Notes under the pieces: generated by a model
The model's input: only the letters and a program-made list of their open reading frames with translations
Database searches by the model: none
Told to the model about the DNA's origin: nothing
NCBI RefSeq assembly: GCF_900107595.1
Contig: NZ_FNQF01000001.1
Span: forward strand, 396,459 to 460,458
Origin: Psychroflexus halocasei
GTDB lineage: Bacteria; Bacteroidota; Bacteroidia; Flavobacteriales; Flavobacteriaceae
DNA: 64,000 nt
Direction: 5' to 3'
Program-made: the position numbers and the translations under genes
In this document: in pieces, positions 53,785-63,017 of the stretch
How the letters are laid out: every line of letters begins with the position of its first letter
How positions within the stretch are numbered: position 1 is the stretch's first letter

Positions 53785-55089
53785 ATGCCAATAATCTCAG
53801 GTTTCTCAAAACTCAGCAAAGAATCAAAAATTGATTGGATTTGCGATCATTATCTCTCATCAAACAAAAACGCTAAACAAGTTCTAGCAAATTATTGGAA
53901 TTCTGATTCTAAATTGCAGAAACTACATGATGAGTTTACTGAGAATACAATTTCAAACTACTACTTGCCTTTTGGTGTTGCTCCAAATTTCACTATCAAT
54001 CATGAAACTTATGCAATTCCAATGGCTATTGAAGAAAGCTCGGTCATTGCGGCAGCAAGTAAAGCTGCTAAATTTTGGAATGATAAAGGCGGTTTCAAGG
54101 CTGAAGTTTTAGGCACAAAAAAGGTTGGCCATGTTCATTTAAATTACAAAGGTGATGCTCAAAAATTAAAAGATTTTTTTAATCAAATTAAATCTCAGCT
54201 AATAATTGATGCAAAACCCATCACTAAAAACATGGAGAAAAGAGGTGGCGGCATTCTAGATATTGAACTTGTTGATAAAACTGATCAACTCGATCATTAC
54301 TTTCAACTGCACTGCACCTTTAATACTAAAGATGCGATGGGTGCTAATTTCATCAATTCTTGCTTAGAGCAATTTGGACAAACCTTTGAACGCGAAGCAG
54401 AAAAACATGATGCTTTTAAGGAAAATTCACCCGAGGTGATCATGTGTATTTTATCAAATTATGTTCCTGAATGTTTAGTCCGAGCTGAAGTTTCTTGTGA
54501 TATTAACCAATTAGGAAAAACCAAAGAGGAAGCTGAGAAGTTTGTTAGAAAATTTAAGCAAGCCATCGATATTGCGACTATAGAACCTTATAGAGCTGTC
54601 ACACACAACAAAGGTATCATGAACGGCATAGATGCTGTTGTATTAGCAACGGGTAACGATTTTAGAGCTGTTGAGGCTGGCATTCATGCTTATGCTGCTA
54701 AAGATGGACAATATAAAAGTTTGACAAAAATCAGCTTGAAAGATCAAAAGTTCAGATTCTGGATTGAAGTTCCTCTTGCAGTTGGGACAATTGGCGGTTT
54801 GACAAGCTTACATCCTTTAGTCAAAATTGCGATGGAAATGTTGGGCAAACCTAATGCAGAAGAACTTATGAAGATTATTGCTGTGGCTGGTTTGGCTCAA
54901 AACTTTGCTGCCGTTAACTCATTAGTGACAACAGGAATTCAGAAAGGTCACATGAAGATGCACTTGATGAATATTCTCAATCAACTCAAGGCTACAGAAG
55001 GTGAAAGATTAAAAGCTGTTGATTATTTTAAAACACACACAGCGACACATTCTGAGGTGATTGCGTATATTGAAAAATTAAGAGCGTAA
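53785..55089 (+). CDS. Hydroxymethylglutaryl-CoA reductase, class II
   Basis: A 434-residue HMG-CoA reductase of the bacterial class II type. It interconverts HMG-CoA and mevalonate, here probably for isoprenoid synthesis. Seen: IPMAIEESSVIAAASKAA with the catalytic Glu, ATGNDFRAVEAGIHAYAA with the Asp, GTIGGLTSLHP and the C-terminal HMKMHLMNI with the catalytic His. A TTG in frame at 53767 is unlikely. Its stop overlaps the next ATG by one base. Confidence 0.93.
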   Translation: MPIISGFSKLSKESKIDWICDHYLSSNKNAKQVLANYWNSDSKLQKLHDEFTENTISNYYLPFGVAPNFTINHETYAIPMAIEESSVIAAASKAAKFWNDKGGFKAEVLGTKKVGHVHLNYKGDAQKLKDFFNQIKSQLIIDAKPITKNMEKRGGGILDIELVDKTDQLDHYFQLHCTFNTKDAMGANFINSCLEQFGQTFEREAEKHDAFKENSPEVIMCILSNYVPECLVRAEVSCDINQLGKTKEEAEKFVRKFKQAIDIATIEPYRAVTHNKGIMNGIDAVVLATGNDFRAVEAGIHAYAAKDGQYKSLTKISLKDQKFRFWIEVPLAVGTIGGLTSLHPLVKIAMEMLGKPNAEELMKIIAVAGLAQNFAAVNSLVTTGIQKGHMKMHLMNILNQLKATEGERLKAVDYFKTHTATHSEVIAYIEKLRA

Positions 55090-56006
55090 TGCAAAAATCA
55101 GACTTTTACAGTCATGGGAAATTGTTGATCACTGGCGAATATTTAGTTTTAGACCAAGCTAAAGCACTGGCATTGCCGACGAAATTCGGACAGCATTTAA
55201 ATGTTAAGGAAACAGACTCTCAATTCTCAACTTGGGAAAGCTACTTGAGTGATGGAAGTTTGTGGTATAAATTTGAATTTACAATAAATCAAATTTGTCA
55301 AACTTCATATCAGCCTAAAAACGATTTTGAAGAACGTTTAAGTCAAATATTTAAATTTATAAGAAGTGAAAATTCTGAATTATTTATAAACGAATATAAC
55401 TTTAAAACTCATTTAGAATTTCCTCAAAATTGGGGGTTAGGTTCTTCCTCAACTCTCATCAATAATCTTGCGAAATGGTCTAAAATAAACCCTTACAAGT
55501 TACTTGAAAACACTTTTGGCGGTAGTGGTTATGACATTGCTGCTGCACAAAGCAAAACAGCCTTGTTTTATACCAGGAATGATTTTGATCCTCAAGTCAA
55601 AACAATTCAATTCCCAGAGTTTCTAAAAGATCACATCTATTTTATTTATCTCAATCAGAAACAGAATAGCCGAGACGCAATAGAACACTATAGAAGCATA
55701 AGTCAAGCACAAAAAGATAAAAGTCTCAATGAAATTTCTCAAATTTCTGAAGAAGTTATCAATGTTGAAAATTTAGAACATTTTGAAGAACTTATGAAAC
55801 AGCATGAAGGGATTTTGGAGAAGTTATTGGGTCAGCAAAAGGTTCAGGATAAATTGTTTCCCGATTACAAACATGGCATCGTTAAAAGTCTTGGTGCTTG
55901 GGGTGGTGATTTTGTGCTGGTGACAGCTAAAAACAAAGGCCAACTCTCATATTTCAAAAACAAAGCTTATCATACAATTCTCTCTTACAGAGAAATGATT
56001 TTATAA
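55089..56006 (+). CDS. GYDIA-family GHMP kinase
   Basis: A 305-residue GHMP-superfamily kinase of the GYDIA type. It shows motif 1 HGKLLITGEYLVLD (9-22), the ATP loop WGLGSSSTL (115-123), the family mark GGSGYDIAAAQ (144-154) and motif 3 LGAWGGDFVLVT (about 269-280). GHMP kinases phosphorylate mevalonate, homoserine or sugars; the substrate of this type is unknown. Overlap of one base with HMG-CoA reductase suggests a mevalonate-pathway metabolite. Confidence 0.9.
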   Translation: MQKSDFYSHGKLLITGEYLVLDQAKALALPTKFGQHLNVKETDSQFSTWESYLSDGSLWYKFEFTINQICQTSYQPKNDFEERLSQIFKFIRSENSELFINEYNFKTHLEFPQNWGLGSSSTLINNLAKWSKINPYKLLENTFGGSGYDIAAAQSKTALFYTRNDFDPQVKTIQFPEFLKDHIYFIYLNQKQNSRDAIEHYRSISQAQKDKSLNEISQISEEVINVENLEHFEELMKQHEGILEKLLGQQKVQDKLFPDYKHGIVKSLGAWGGDFVLVTAKNKGQLSYFKNKAYHTILSYREMIL

Positions 56007-56048
56007 AAAAATGCCTTAAAACTTGAAGTCTTAAGGCATTTTATATTT
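56006..56048. terminator. Bidirectional terminator between the GYDIA kinase and PpiD-like genes
   Basis: AATGCCTTAA (56010-56019) pairs with TTAAGGCATT (56031-56040) around an 11-base loop, with A and T runs outside. It lies between convergent genes. Confidence 0.85.
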
Positions 56049-56064
56049 TCAACTCAGATGAATC

Positions 56065-58218
56065 TTAATAGAAATTAGATCTATTATCCTCGATTTCTGA
56101 AGTTTCTTTTAAAGCTTTATAAACTGGATTGATATTATTCTCTCCAGATAATCTTTGTAATTTTTGATTGAAAGACTGAACTCTTTTTTGAGTTTCTTGA
56201 TTAGCTTGTGATACATAAGAAGGTAATTCTGGCGCATCTTGCTTCGCTAAAAGTTTCACTAAATAAACACCTTTTTCTCCTTGAATGGCTTGGCTAACTC
56301 CATTTGTCTCTAAAGCAAAAGCTGCACCAACAACTTTTGGTTCACGACCAGCACCAGCTAAAACAGGACTTCCCATGTTTACTGCGGCAGCATCCTGAAC
56401 ACTAACTCCAAATTGAGATGCCACTGCATCTAAATCATTTGAGTCGATTTGGGACATAATTTCCTTTGCTTGTTTATTTGCCTTAATGATTGATGTCACT
56501 TTTTCTGAAGCTTCTTCAGCTGTTTTAACACCTTCTGGAGTTTTCTTAACCAACTCAGCAATAACATATCCACCAGAAATATCAAATCTATTGATATCAC
56601 CAACTTTTGTTGTTTCTTCAAAAGCCCACTTAACGATATTTCTTTGCTTGCCTAATTGAGAAATTGTTTCATCTAATCTGTTCATTTTATTAACAGGAAC
56701 AACATCAAGATTAACTTCTTTAGCAGCTTCTTCAACTGAAGATTCTTTAGCAGCTAATTCAAAATTACTCGCATTACGATATAAAGTATTTAGAGTTTTA
56801 TCAGAAGCTTCAACAGATTTCACGATACGTGCAATTTTGTAAGCTTGCTTTTCATCTTTATTGTCAGTGACATGAACAACGTGGTAACCAAAATCAGTTT
56901 CTACAACACCTTTATGTCCAGCATCTTTAGAGAAAACATAATCATTAAAGTCTTCAACTAAACTTCCGTAAGTCACCCACTCTAAGTCTCCACCGTTTTC
57001 AGCAGATTGTTTGTCAGCTGAAAATGACGTTGCTAATTCAGCAAACTTATCAGCATCTTTACTAATAACATTTGTGATGCTATCCGCTAAAGCTTTTGCT
57101 TCTTCTTGAGTTCTTGTTGCGTTTGGATCAACATTAGTTCCTTCATAAGTGACCAAGATGTGCTTAACGCTAACCGAGTCAACCATCTGTTTTTTGTCGA
57201 TCATTTTGATTAAGCTCATTGTTGATGCATCAACGTGAGGTCCGAAAACTTCACCTTTTTCCAACTTTGTAACATCAGATCTAATTTCTTCTGGTAATTG
57301 GTATTCAAAGAAATATCTGTCAGCGAAAGGAACATCTGAGTTCAAGTTGACAAATTCTTCTATATTATCAGTTGTTTTTAAACCTTTCTGAATTTCGTTT
57401 TCTTTGGTAACAGAATTATAAACTTCTTGATCATCTAAAAGTTTCTTCAAGTCAGCTTCTACACCTTTGATATCTTCAGCAGAGGATTCTTCTTTAAAGA
57501 AAACGTATCTAATATCTCTTTCAGCTTCTTGTTTAAAAGCACTTTTATTTTTGTTGATATAATCTTTGATATCTGCTTTGCTAACTTCAACGTCTGCAGC
57601 TTTATCAAAAGGAACTCTAACAAAAGCTAAATCTAAACTTGCATTTTGTTTTTTGAACGCTTGCTCAGCTTCTAGCTTTGTTGCGCCAATTCCTGCTCTG
57701 ATCATGTCGTAATATAATTCAGCTTTTGCGATGGTTTCAATACTTTTTTCAAAGTTTAACCACTGCGGATACATTTCATTTGGTGATGAAACTTTAATTT
57801 CTGCAACGTATTGTTTTACTTTTTGAGGATCAAAGAAGCCAGCTTCGTTTGAAAACGTCGGATTTCCGGCTAATTGCTGTTCCATCGTATTTGTAATTTG
57901 ATCAGAACCAACTTCAAGACCTAATTTATCTAATTCTTGATCTAATAATAAATTAAAAACTTCTGAATCCCAAATCTGGTTAACAGCCTGTATAGTAGAA
58001 ACTTGACCTTGACTCTGCTGAACTCTGTTTTCAACCATCTGAGCAAATTCTTCTCTGCTAATTTCGCGATCTCCAACAACACCAATGGTGTTCATAGATT
58101 TCGTAGAAGTGAAACCACCTTGTCTGATGACATCCGCCAAAACAAAAGAAAATAATGCTAGTGCTATGATGACTATCAGGAAGACAGTGCGTTGTCTGAT
58201 TTTACTTAAAATCGCCAT
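56065..58218 (-). CDS. PpiD/SurA-like peptidyl-prolyl isomerase and chaperone
   Basis: A 717-residue periplasmic chaperone anchored by one N-terminal helix (10-30). A SurA_N-type helical chaperone domain is followed by a parvulin (PPIC) domain near 345-450 (VSVKHILVTYEG, LATSFSADKQSAENGGDLEW, ETDFGYHVVHV) and a second isomerase-like domain. It should help exported proteins fold, including outer-membrane proteins. It lies 123 bases after the CorC/HlyC-type gene. Confidence 0.92.
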   Translation of the reverse strand: MAILSKIRQRTVFLIVIIALALFSFVLADVIRQGGFTSTKSMNTIGVVGDREISREEFAQMVENRVQQSQGQVSTIQAVNQIWDSEVFNLLLDQELDKLGLEVGSDQITNTMEQQLAGNPTFSNEAGFFDPQKVKQYVAEIKVSSPNEMYPQWLNFEKSIETIAKAELYYDMIRAGIGATKLEAEQAFKKQNASLDLAFVRVPFDKAADVEVSKADIKDYINKNKSAFKQEAERDIRYVFFKEESSAEDIKGVEADLKKLLDDQEVYNSVTKENEIQKGLKTTDNIEEFVNLNSDVPFADRYFFEYQLPEEIRSDVTKLEKGEVFGPHVDASTMSLIKMIDKKQMVDSVSVKHILVTYEGTNVDPNATRTQEEAKALADSITNVISKDADKFAELATSFSADKQSAENGGDLEWVTYGSLVEDFNDYVFSKDAGHKGVVETDFGYHVVHVTDNKDEKQAYKIARIVKSVEASDKTLNTLYRNASNFELAAKESSVEEAAKEVNLDVVPVNKMNRLDETISQLGKQRNIVKWAFEETTKVGDINRFDISGGYVIAELVKKTPEGVKTAEEASEKVTSIIKANKQAKEIMSQIDSNDLDAVASQFGVSVQDAAAVNMGSPVLAGAGREPKVVGAAFALETNGVSQAIQGEKGVYLVKLLAKQDAPELPSYVSQANQETQKRVQSFNQKLQRLSGENNINPVYKALKETSEIEDNRSNFY

Positions 58219-58341
58219 TGAATATGTATTTTAAAAATAGTAGGTGGCGAAAATAAGACAATTCGGCAATAAATAAAACTTAATGCTTTGAAAATTAAGG
58301 GAGATTTTAATTTTTTATTAAGAAACCCAAATAGGCTGAAC

Positions 58342-59631
58342 TTAATCTGGCTGTAAGACTTTGAGAGCAACCATTTCAATCTTTTTACTTGAAGCTTCCA
58401 ATATTTTAATTTCAAAATTAGCGATGCGGATAACACTACCGATATCAGGAATTTCTTCAGCGTAATGCACAATCATACCACCTAAAGTTTCATAATTGTC
58501 AGATTCGGGTAAATCAAATTTATAAGTTTCATTCAGGTCATCGACTTCATGCCTTGCCGAAAAACGATAATAATTATCATTAATTTTTTGCTCGATCAAG
58601 TCATCTGAATCATGCTCATCTTCAATATCGCCGAATAGTTCTTCAACAATATCTTCAACAGTCAGCATACCGCTTGTCCCACCATACTCATCAACAACAA
58701 CCGCAATACTCGTATGTTTAATTGTCATCAAATTCATCACATCTTTAACCAGCATTGTTTCAGGAATAAAAACAACTTCCCGAATAATGTCACTTATTTT
58801 ATTTGGCTTTTTAAAAAGTTCAAACGAATGAATGTAACCAAGAATATCATCATTAGTTGCGCGATAAACCAAGAGTTTTGACAAACCGCTTTCTGTAAAA
58901 ATAGAGGTTAATTCATCTTTAGAAGCATCAATATCGACAGCTTTAATCTCGTTTCTTGGCACCATCACTTCGCGTGATTTAACATCAGAAAATTGAAGTG
59001 CATTTTGAAAAAGTTGTATTTCAGAATCGAGTTCTTCCTTTTCATCAACAGCTTCCATTTGCTCGTCAATGTAGTTACCTAATTCAACTTTGCTGAAAGT
59101 TAACTGAACTTGATCGCCCTGAACTTTAAAGAAAACCTTTAAAACAATATCAGAGATCCAAATAATAAACTCAGAGATAGGGTAAAAGATGAAGTAAAAA
59201 ATAAATGCTGGAATTGCAAAAATACGCAGCATTAAGTTAGAGTAAATTTGGAAAAAAACTTTAGGTAAAAATTCTGCGGTTAGCAAAATAAGCAATGTTG
59301 AGATCAGTGTTTGCGAAAACAAAGAAGCCTCAACCAATAAATAATGTAAAAACTGATTTTGAATTGGCAGAAGTGACTGAAACCAATTCATTATAAGATC
59401 GCCCATAAAAAGACCATAGACAACCAATGCAATATTGTTCCCGATAAGCATAGCAGCAATAAACTTTGAAGGTTTACCTGTTATGATTTTCAGAACTTTA
59501 CTTGTGAGATCTTGCTGATATTTCTCTAATTCAATGTGAACCTTGTTGGAAGAGACAAAAGCGATTTCCATCCCAGAAAAAAAAGCGGAGAGCAGTAATG
59601 ATAGAATAATGACGATTACCGCTGTACTCAT
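58342..59631 (-). CDS. CorC/HlyC-type membrane protein with CBS domains
   Basis: A 429-residue protein with an N-terminal DUF21 domain of about four helices (1-160), a CBS pair (about 205-330, with VMVPRNEIKAVD and VVVDEYGGTSGMLTVEDI) and a C-terminal CorC_HlyC domain. Such proteins move or sense Mg2+ or Co2+; the name hemolysin is historical. It resembles GldE in architecture, but gldD is not beside it, so it is more likely a paralogue. It overlaps the small protein gene upstream by four bases. Confidence 0.9.
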   Translation of the reverse strand: MSTAVIVIILSLLLSAFFSGMEIAFVSSNKVHIELEKYQQDLTSKVLKIITGKPSKFIAAMLIGNNIALVVYGLFMGDLIMNWFQSLLPIQNQFLHYLLVEASLFSQTLISTLLILLTAEFLPKVFFQIYSNLMLRIFAIPAFIFYFIFYPISEFIIWISDIVLKVFFKVQGDQVQLTFSKVELGNYIDEQMEAVDEKEELDSEIQLFQNALQFSDVKSREVMVPRNEIKAVDIDASKDELTSIFTESGLSKLLVYRATNDDILGYIHSFELFKKPNKISDIIREVVFIPETMLVKDVMNLMTIKHTSIAVVVDEYGGTSGMLTVEDIVEELFGDIEDEHDSDDLIEQKINDNYYRFSARHEVDDLNETYKFDLPESDNYETLGGMIVHYAEEIPDIGSVIRIANFEIKILEASSKKIEMVALKVLQPD

Positions 59632-59822
59632 TTCTTGGGTGACTTATCTTGATATTTTTTTCTAAATTTACGCTTAAAGAAAAACATAAAAACAGCAATG
59701 GAAGCCATAAAAATATAAAGGTAGCTGCGACTTTGAGATATTTCCCAAGTCACGATTGCTTCATAAATAAAAAACACTGCAAAAGCAATGTAAGCGTACT
59801 CAAAGTATTTGAAAAACTTCAT
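59628..59822 (-). CDS. Small two-helix membrane protein between lptC and the CorC/HlyC gene
   Basis: A 64-residue protein with two hydrophobic helices (about 8-24 and 33-49) and a strongly basic tail (FFKRKFRKKYQDKSPKK). The basic tail suggests the C-terminus is cytoplasmic. I know no family. It overlaps the next gene by four bases (ATGA) and begins one base after the lptC stop, so it is translated within the cluster. This packing supports a real gene. Confidence 0.65.
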   Translation of the reverse strand: MKFFKYFEYAYIAFAVFFIYEAIVTWEISQSRSYLYIFMASIAVFMFFFKRKFRKKYQDKSPKK

Positions 59823-59823
59823 A

Positions 59824-60390
59824 TTATTGATCTAAATTGTCAATGGTTTGCTTCCCGATATTTGCTCGAGAATTAAATATAGTAAATTCTTGGTTGGCAT
59901 CAAAACCGTCTCCGTTATTCACAGTTCCGTTTGATAACTTTAATTTATAATGCTGGTCTGTATAAATCCAAGATTCATCTTGATCCCAGTAAAGCTGTTC
60001 GGCGGTTAAGACAACGCCGTCATCAGTTGTAATTGAAACGCTGTCTTGCATATCAATCAAACCTGTTTCTTCATAAAGAATCGCATATTTTGCAAAAATA
60101 CTCGATTTTGCTGAATCTTCACTAAAAAAATCTACATCAACAGTATTCGGAAATTCTCGGTAAGGAAAATCTTGATGTGTGTAATCTAAAACCTCAGGGC
60201 TTCTTAAATTAACCTTGACCTTTCCACTATCGGTATAAAAGAGATTGATATCATAAGCTTTTGATTGAGGAGCGTCTGTTAATTTATTAAATTGATTAAC
60301 ATCTCTTGAATTGTCTTGACATGAAAAAAGTATTGTCACCCAACTAAGCGTGACAATACTTGTTATTATAAATTTAATATGTCTAGACAT
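59824..60390 (-). CDS. lptC: LptC, LPS export protein
   Basis: A 188-residue protein of the LptC family, which passes lipopolysaccharide from the LptBFG transporter to the periplasmic bridge. The N-terminus has a lipobox-like LFSC (C24), then a beta-jellyroll (VKVNLRSPEVLDY, FPNTVDVDFFSED, GVVLTAEQLYWDQDE, GDGFDANQEF). Anchoring through a lipid is an inference from the lipobox. The lptC gene follows the TPR protein by eight bases. Confidence 0.88.
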   Translation of the reverse strand: MSRHIKFIITSIVTLSWVTILFSCQDNSRDVNQFNKLTDAPQSKAYDINLFYTDSGKVKVNLRSPEVLDYTHQDFPYREFPNTVDVDFFSEDSAKSSIFAKYAILYEETGLIDMQDSVSITTDDGVVLTAEQLYWDQDESWIYTDQHYKLKLSNGTVNNGDGFDANQEFTIFNSRANIGKQTIDNLDQ

Positions 60391-60398
60391 TTGTTGTT

Positions 60399-61763
60399 TT
60401 AAAAGTTTGGCACTTTCACGCTCTCACCAATCCAACATGAGTAAGAAATTGTTTTCCCAGCCATACCTTCTTGAAAAATATCAGATTTTTGCGGTGCTCT
60501 ACCTCTATAACTTTCTGCTGTTGCTGAGGCTGTTGACTTTAAAGAAGGATCAACACGACCAGCACGGTTTGCATAGTCAGCTGCTAACCAATAAACACCT
60601 CTTTTCTCAAAAGTTGTATTACCACAGTTGTTTGCGCTTTTAGCATACATTTCTGCAATTCTCAAGTAAACAACACCCATTGAAGGTTTTTGCGATAAAG
60701 CTTTTCTGTAATAAGAACGTGCTGAAGAAAAACTACCTTTATTTTTATAAGTTTCAGCAATATTATAATAAACACGTGCTTTATCAGCAGGCTTATCTTC
60801 CAACTCAGCAGATTGATTATAGTAATCAAGTGCTTTACTCATGTTACCATTTTTCTGCGCTAAACGCCCTAAATATAAAGCAGTTTTAGCTGATGGTTTC
60901 AAATCGTTTTGAGCTTCAACAACTTTAAAGAAAATAGGATCATCTGTACATTCCTTAGCAAATAAACGGCTTGCTGCATTCTTTAGCCATTGAACATCTC
61001 CTTTTTTAGCTTCAAAATCCTTGTTGTACATCGGGATTAAGTTCTCACAATCAGCTTTACTACCAAGCAAAGAATTGACACTTCCCTTAATTTTGTTATA
61101 GTTTCTTAAGTAGATTTCAGAATTCTTCATGATTTTCTTTTCACGAGAAGTCAAATCTTCTTGATTTTGTTCTTTTTCAATTAAAGGCTGAACCTGAGTT
61201 GCTTTTTTGTTCTCTTGCGTTTCGATCAATCCAATAACCTCATCATATTTATCAAATAAGAATTGGATATCTCTTTCGCCGTTATCATTTAAAGTATTTG
61301 CAATTCTGAAGTATGCATATAAAGCAACTGGATCAACAAAGTTATCAGCATCTTCTTCAACAATTGCTTCAAAAGCTTCTAATCTTTCTTCCAAAGTACC
61401 GATTTTATTTTTGTACTTCACTTTAGCGATATCTGAAAGAACCTTTGCTTTTTTGGTTTTGTTAGGAAAATGCTCTAAACGCATATTCTGATTTTCGATA
61501 AACTTTTCTACATACTTTACCTTATCTTCTTCGGTTTCAGCATTTTCAATAAAGTGTTCAAACATTTTTGCTCCATACTGATACGTAACTAAGCTTTCTT
61601 TTGGACAAACTTCAATAATCTTTTTATAATGCGTATATGCATTGTCATAGTTTTTCACCTTAGCACTTTCGCTAAATAAACTCAAGTTTGCACCACAATT
61701 CTGAGCAAATAAAGAAAAACTAAACAATAGTCCTGTTAATGTTAAAATTACTTTAGATTTCAT
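60399..61763 (-). CDS. Secreted TPR-repeat protein
   Basis: A 454-residue protein with a signal peptide (FSLFAQ) and TPR repeats, clearest at about 285-380 (ALYLGRLAQKNGNMSKALDYY, split as NMSKALDYYNQSAELE and ARVYYNIAETYKNKGS, SARSYYRKALSQKPS). It should be a periplasmic scaffold for protein-protein binding. Its place in the conserved coaX-porin-TPR-lptC string suggests work in envelope assembly. Its exact role is unknown. Confidence 0.85.
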   Translation of the reverse strand: MKSKVILTLTGLLFSFSLFAQNCGANLSLFSESAKVKNYDNAYTHYKKIIEVCPKESLVTYQYGAKMFEHFIENAETEEDKVKYVEKFIENQNMRLEHFPNKTKKAKVLSDIAKVKYKNKIGTLEERLEAFEAIVEEDADNFVDPVALYAYFRIANTLNDNGERDIQFLFDKYDEVIGLIETQENKKATQVQPLIEKEQNQEDLTSREKKIMKNSEIYLRNYNKIKGSVNSLLGSKADCENLIPMYNKDFEAKKGDVQWLKNAASRLFAKECTDDPIFFKVVEAQNDLKPSAKTALYLGRLAQKNGNMSKALDYYNQSAELEDKPADKARVYYNIAETYKNKGSFSSARSYYRKALSQKPSMGVVYLRIAEMYAKSANNCGNTTFEKRGVYWLAADYANRAGRVDPSLKSTASATAESYRGRAPQKSDIFQEGMAGKTISYSCWIGESVKVPNF

Positions 61764-61772
61764 AATGAATTT

Positions 61773-63017
61773 TTAATTAAATTTTGATTTTATAAACCAC
61801 TTGTCGTTAAATGAGAAGCTGAGAAAAACACTGATATAATCTTCTTGAACTAAATTATTACTCTTTGTACCTCTCTTAAAGTATTCAACACCAATATTGG
61901 CATTGGTAAAAACTCTTCCCGCAGGTATTCCGAGTCCAAAATTTATGCCAAACTCCTCAATATCTTTTCCATTATAGTTTAAACCTGTTTTCTCAAATCT
62001 AATCCCAGCCCTGTATGACACACGCTTAAGAAAGTTTGCAGGATCATTATATCTCGGTATAAAAAAACCACCTAACTTAATGATTTCACGATCATCGTAA
62101 ATAACATCATTGCTGAAATTATAAGTTAATTCAGAGAAATCATTTGCTTTCTGCATCACATAATCTGCTCCTACATACCATTTACGTTTCTGTCCAAAAC
62201 CTAAACTCAAACTCGTCTTTTGAGGTAAAGTCAATTCAGAATCCTCAATTGGCATTTGATTTTCATCAATCACAATAATTTGATCACTTGAAAAAACTTG
62301 AACAGAGGCCAATCGGCGATCAACGGTTGCATCAAGATCCATTTCAGGTCTGAAGGTTGCTGCAAGTCTCAAGTAATTCTTCTTACCTACTTGAAAATCT
62401 TTAATGGCGCCAAATTCAAAATCAAAGCCTCTTAAATCTGTTTCAATCAATTCTCGTGAAGCATATTGCACTCCTTTTCTTGCAATTAAATTGTTATAAT
62501 TAAGCGTTCCGAAATTATAATTAGCAGTAAAACCTAATTTAAAATCTTTAAAAATTTCAGCTCCAGCGCTCAAATAAACAGAGTTTAATCCACCTTCACC
62601 TTCATATTTATTTCTGATATCAGAGGTGTTTTCACGGATATCATATCCAACAGCAGAAACAGGTTTTATACCAAAACCAATACCAAATTTGTTAAATGGA
62701 ATACCGACTGCGAAATAATCAAAAGTTGTATGTGAAAAACTTTCTGATTTTTCATTTGTTTCCAATGAAACACTATTAATTGTCATTCCCGCAGTTAAAG
62801 CCGTGTAAGACAAGTCGCCGTAAGCGGCTGGGTTTTGCAAATTCAGGTGAATGCTATCTGAGGTTGATGACAAGCCTGCCATCGACCTATTTTCAGCTGT
62901 TCCTCTAAAACCTTCATTTCCTATCCCTAGAAAAGAGTAAGGTGAAAATGTTCCTTCTTGTGCTGTACTTGCAAAGCTCACAAGCAAAACAACTACTATG
63001 CTGATTCTTTTTATCAT
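61773..63017 (-). CDS. Outer-membrane protein, FadL-like beta-barrel
   Basis: A 414-residue protein with a signal peptide (cleavage after FASTAQ). The mature start (FSPYSFLGIGNEGFRGTAEN, then MAGLSS and NLQNPAAYG) and alternating strands up to the end match outer-membrane proteins of the FadL/OmpP1 group. It may pass hydrophobic molecules or belong to envelope assembly. It overlaps coaX by four bases. Confidence 0.8.
   Translation of the reverse strand: MIKRISIVVVLLVSFASTAQEGTFSPYSFLGIGNEGFRGTAENRSMAGLSSTSDSIHLNLQNPAAYGDLSYTALTAGMTINSVSLETNEKSESFSHTTFDYFAVGIPFNKFGIGFGIKPVSAVGYDIRENTSDIRNKYEGEGGLNSVYLSAGAEIFKDFKLGFTANYNFGTLNYNNLIARKGVQYASRELIETDLRGFDFEFGAIKDFQVGKKNYLRLAATFRPEMDLDATVDRRLASVQVFSSDQIIVIDENQMPIEDSELTLPQKTSLSLGFGQKRKWYVGADYVMQKANDFSELTYNFSNDVIYDDREIIKLGGFFIPRYNDPANFLKRVSYRAGIRFEKTGLNYNGKDIEEFGINFGLGIPAGRVFTNANIGVEYFKRGTKSNNLVQEDYISVFLSFSFNDKWFIKSKFN

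Noticed and set aside
58342-59631. Gliding motility protein GldE
   Set aside because: The architecture fits, but gldD is not adjacent; the gene sits in the coaX-lptC-ppiD string instead.
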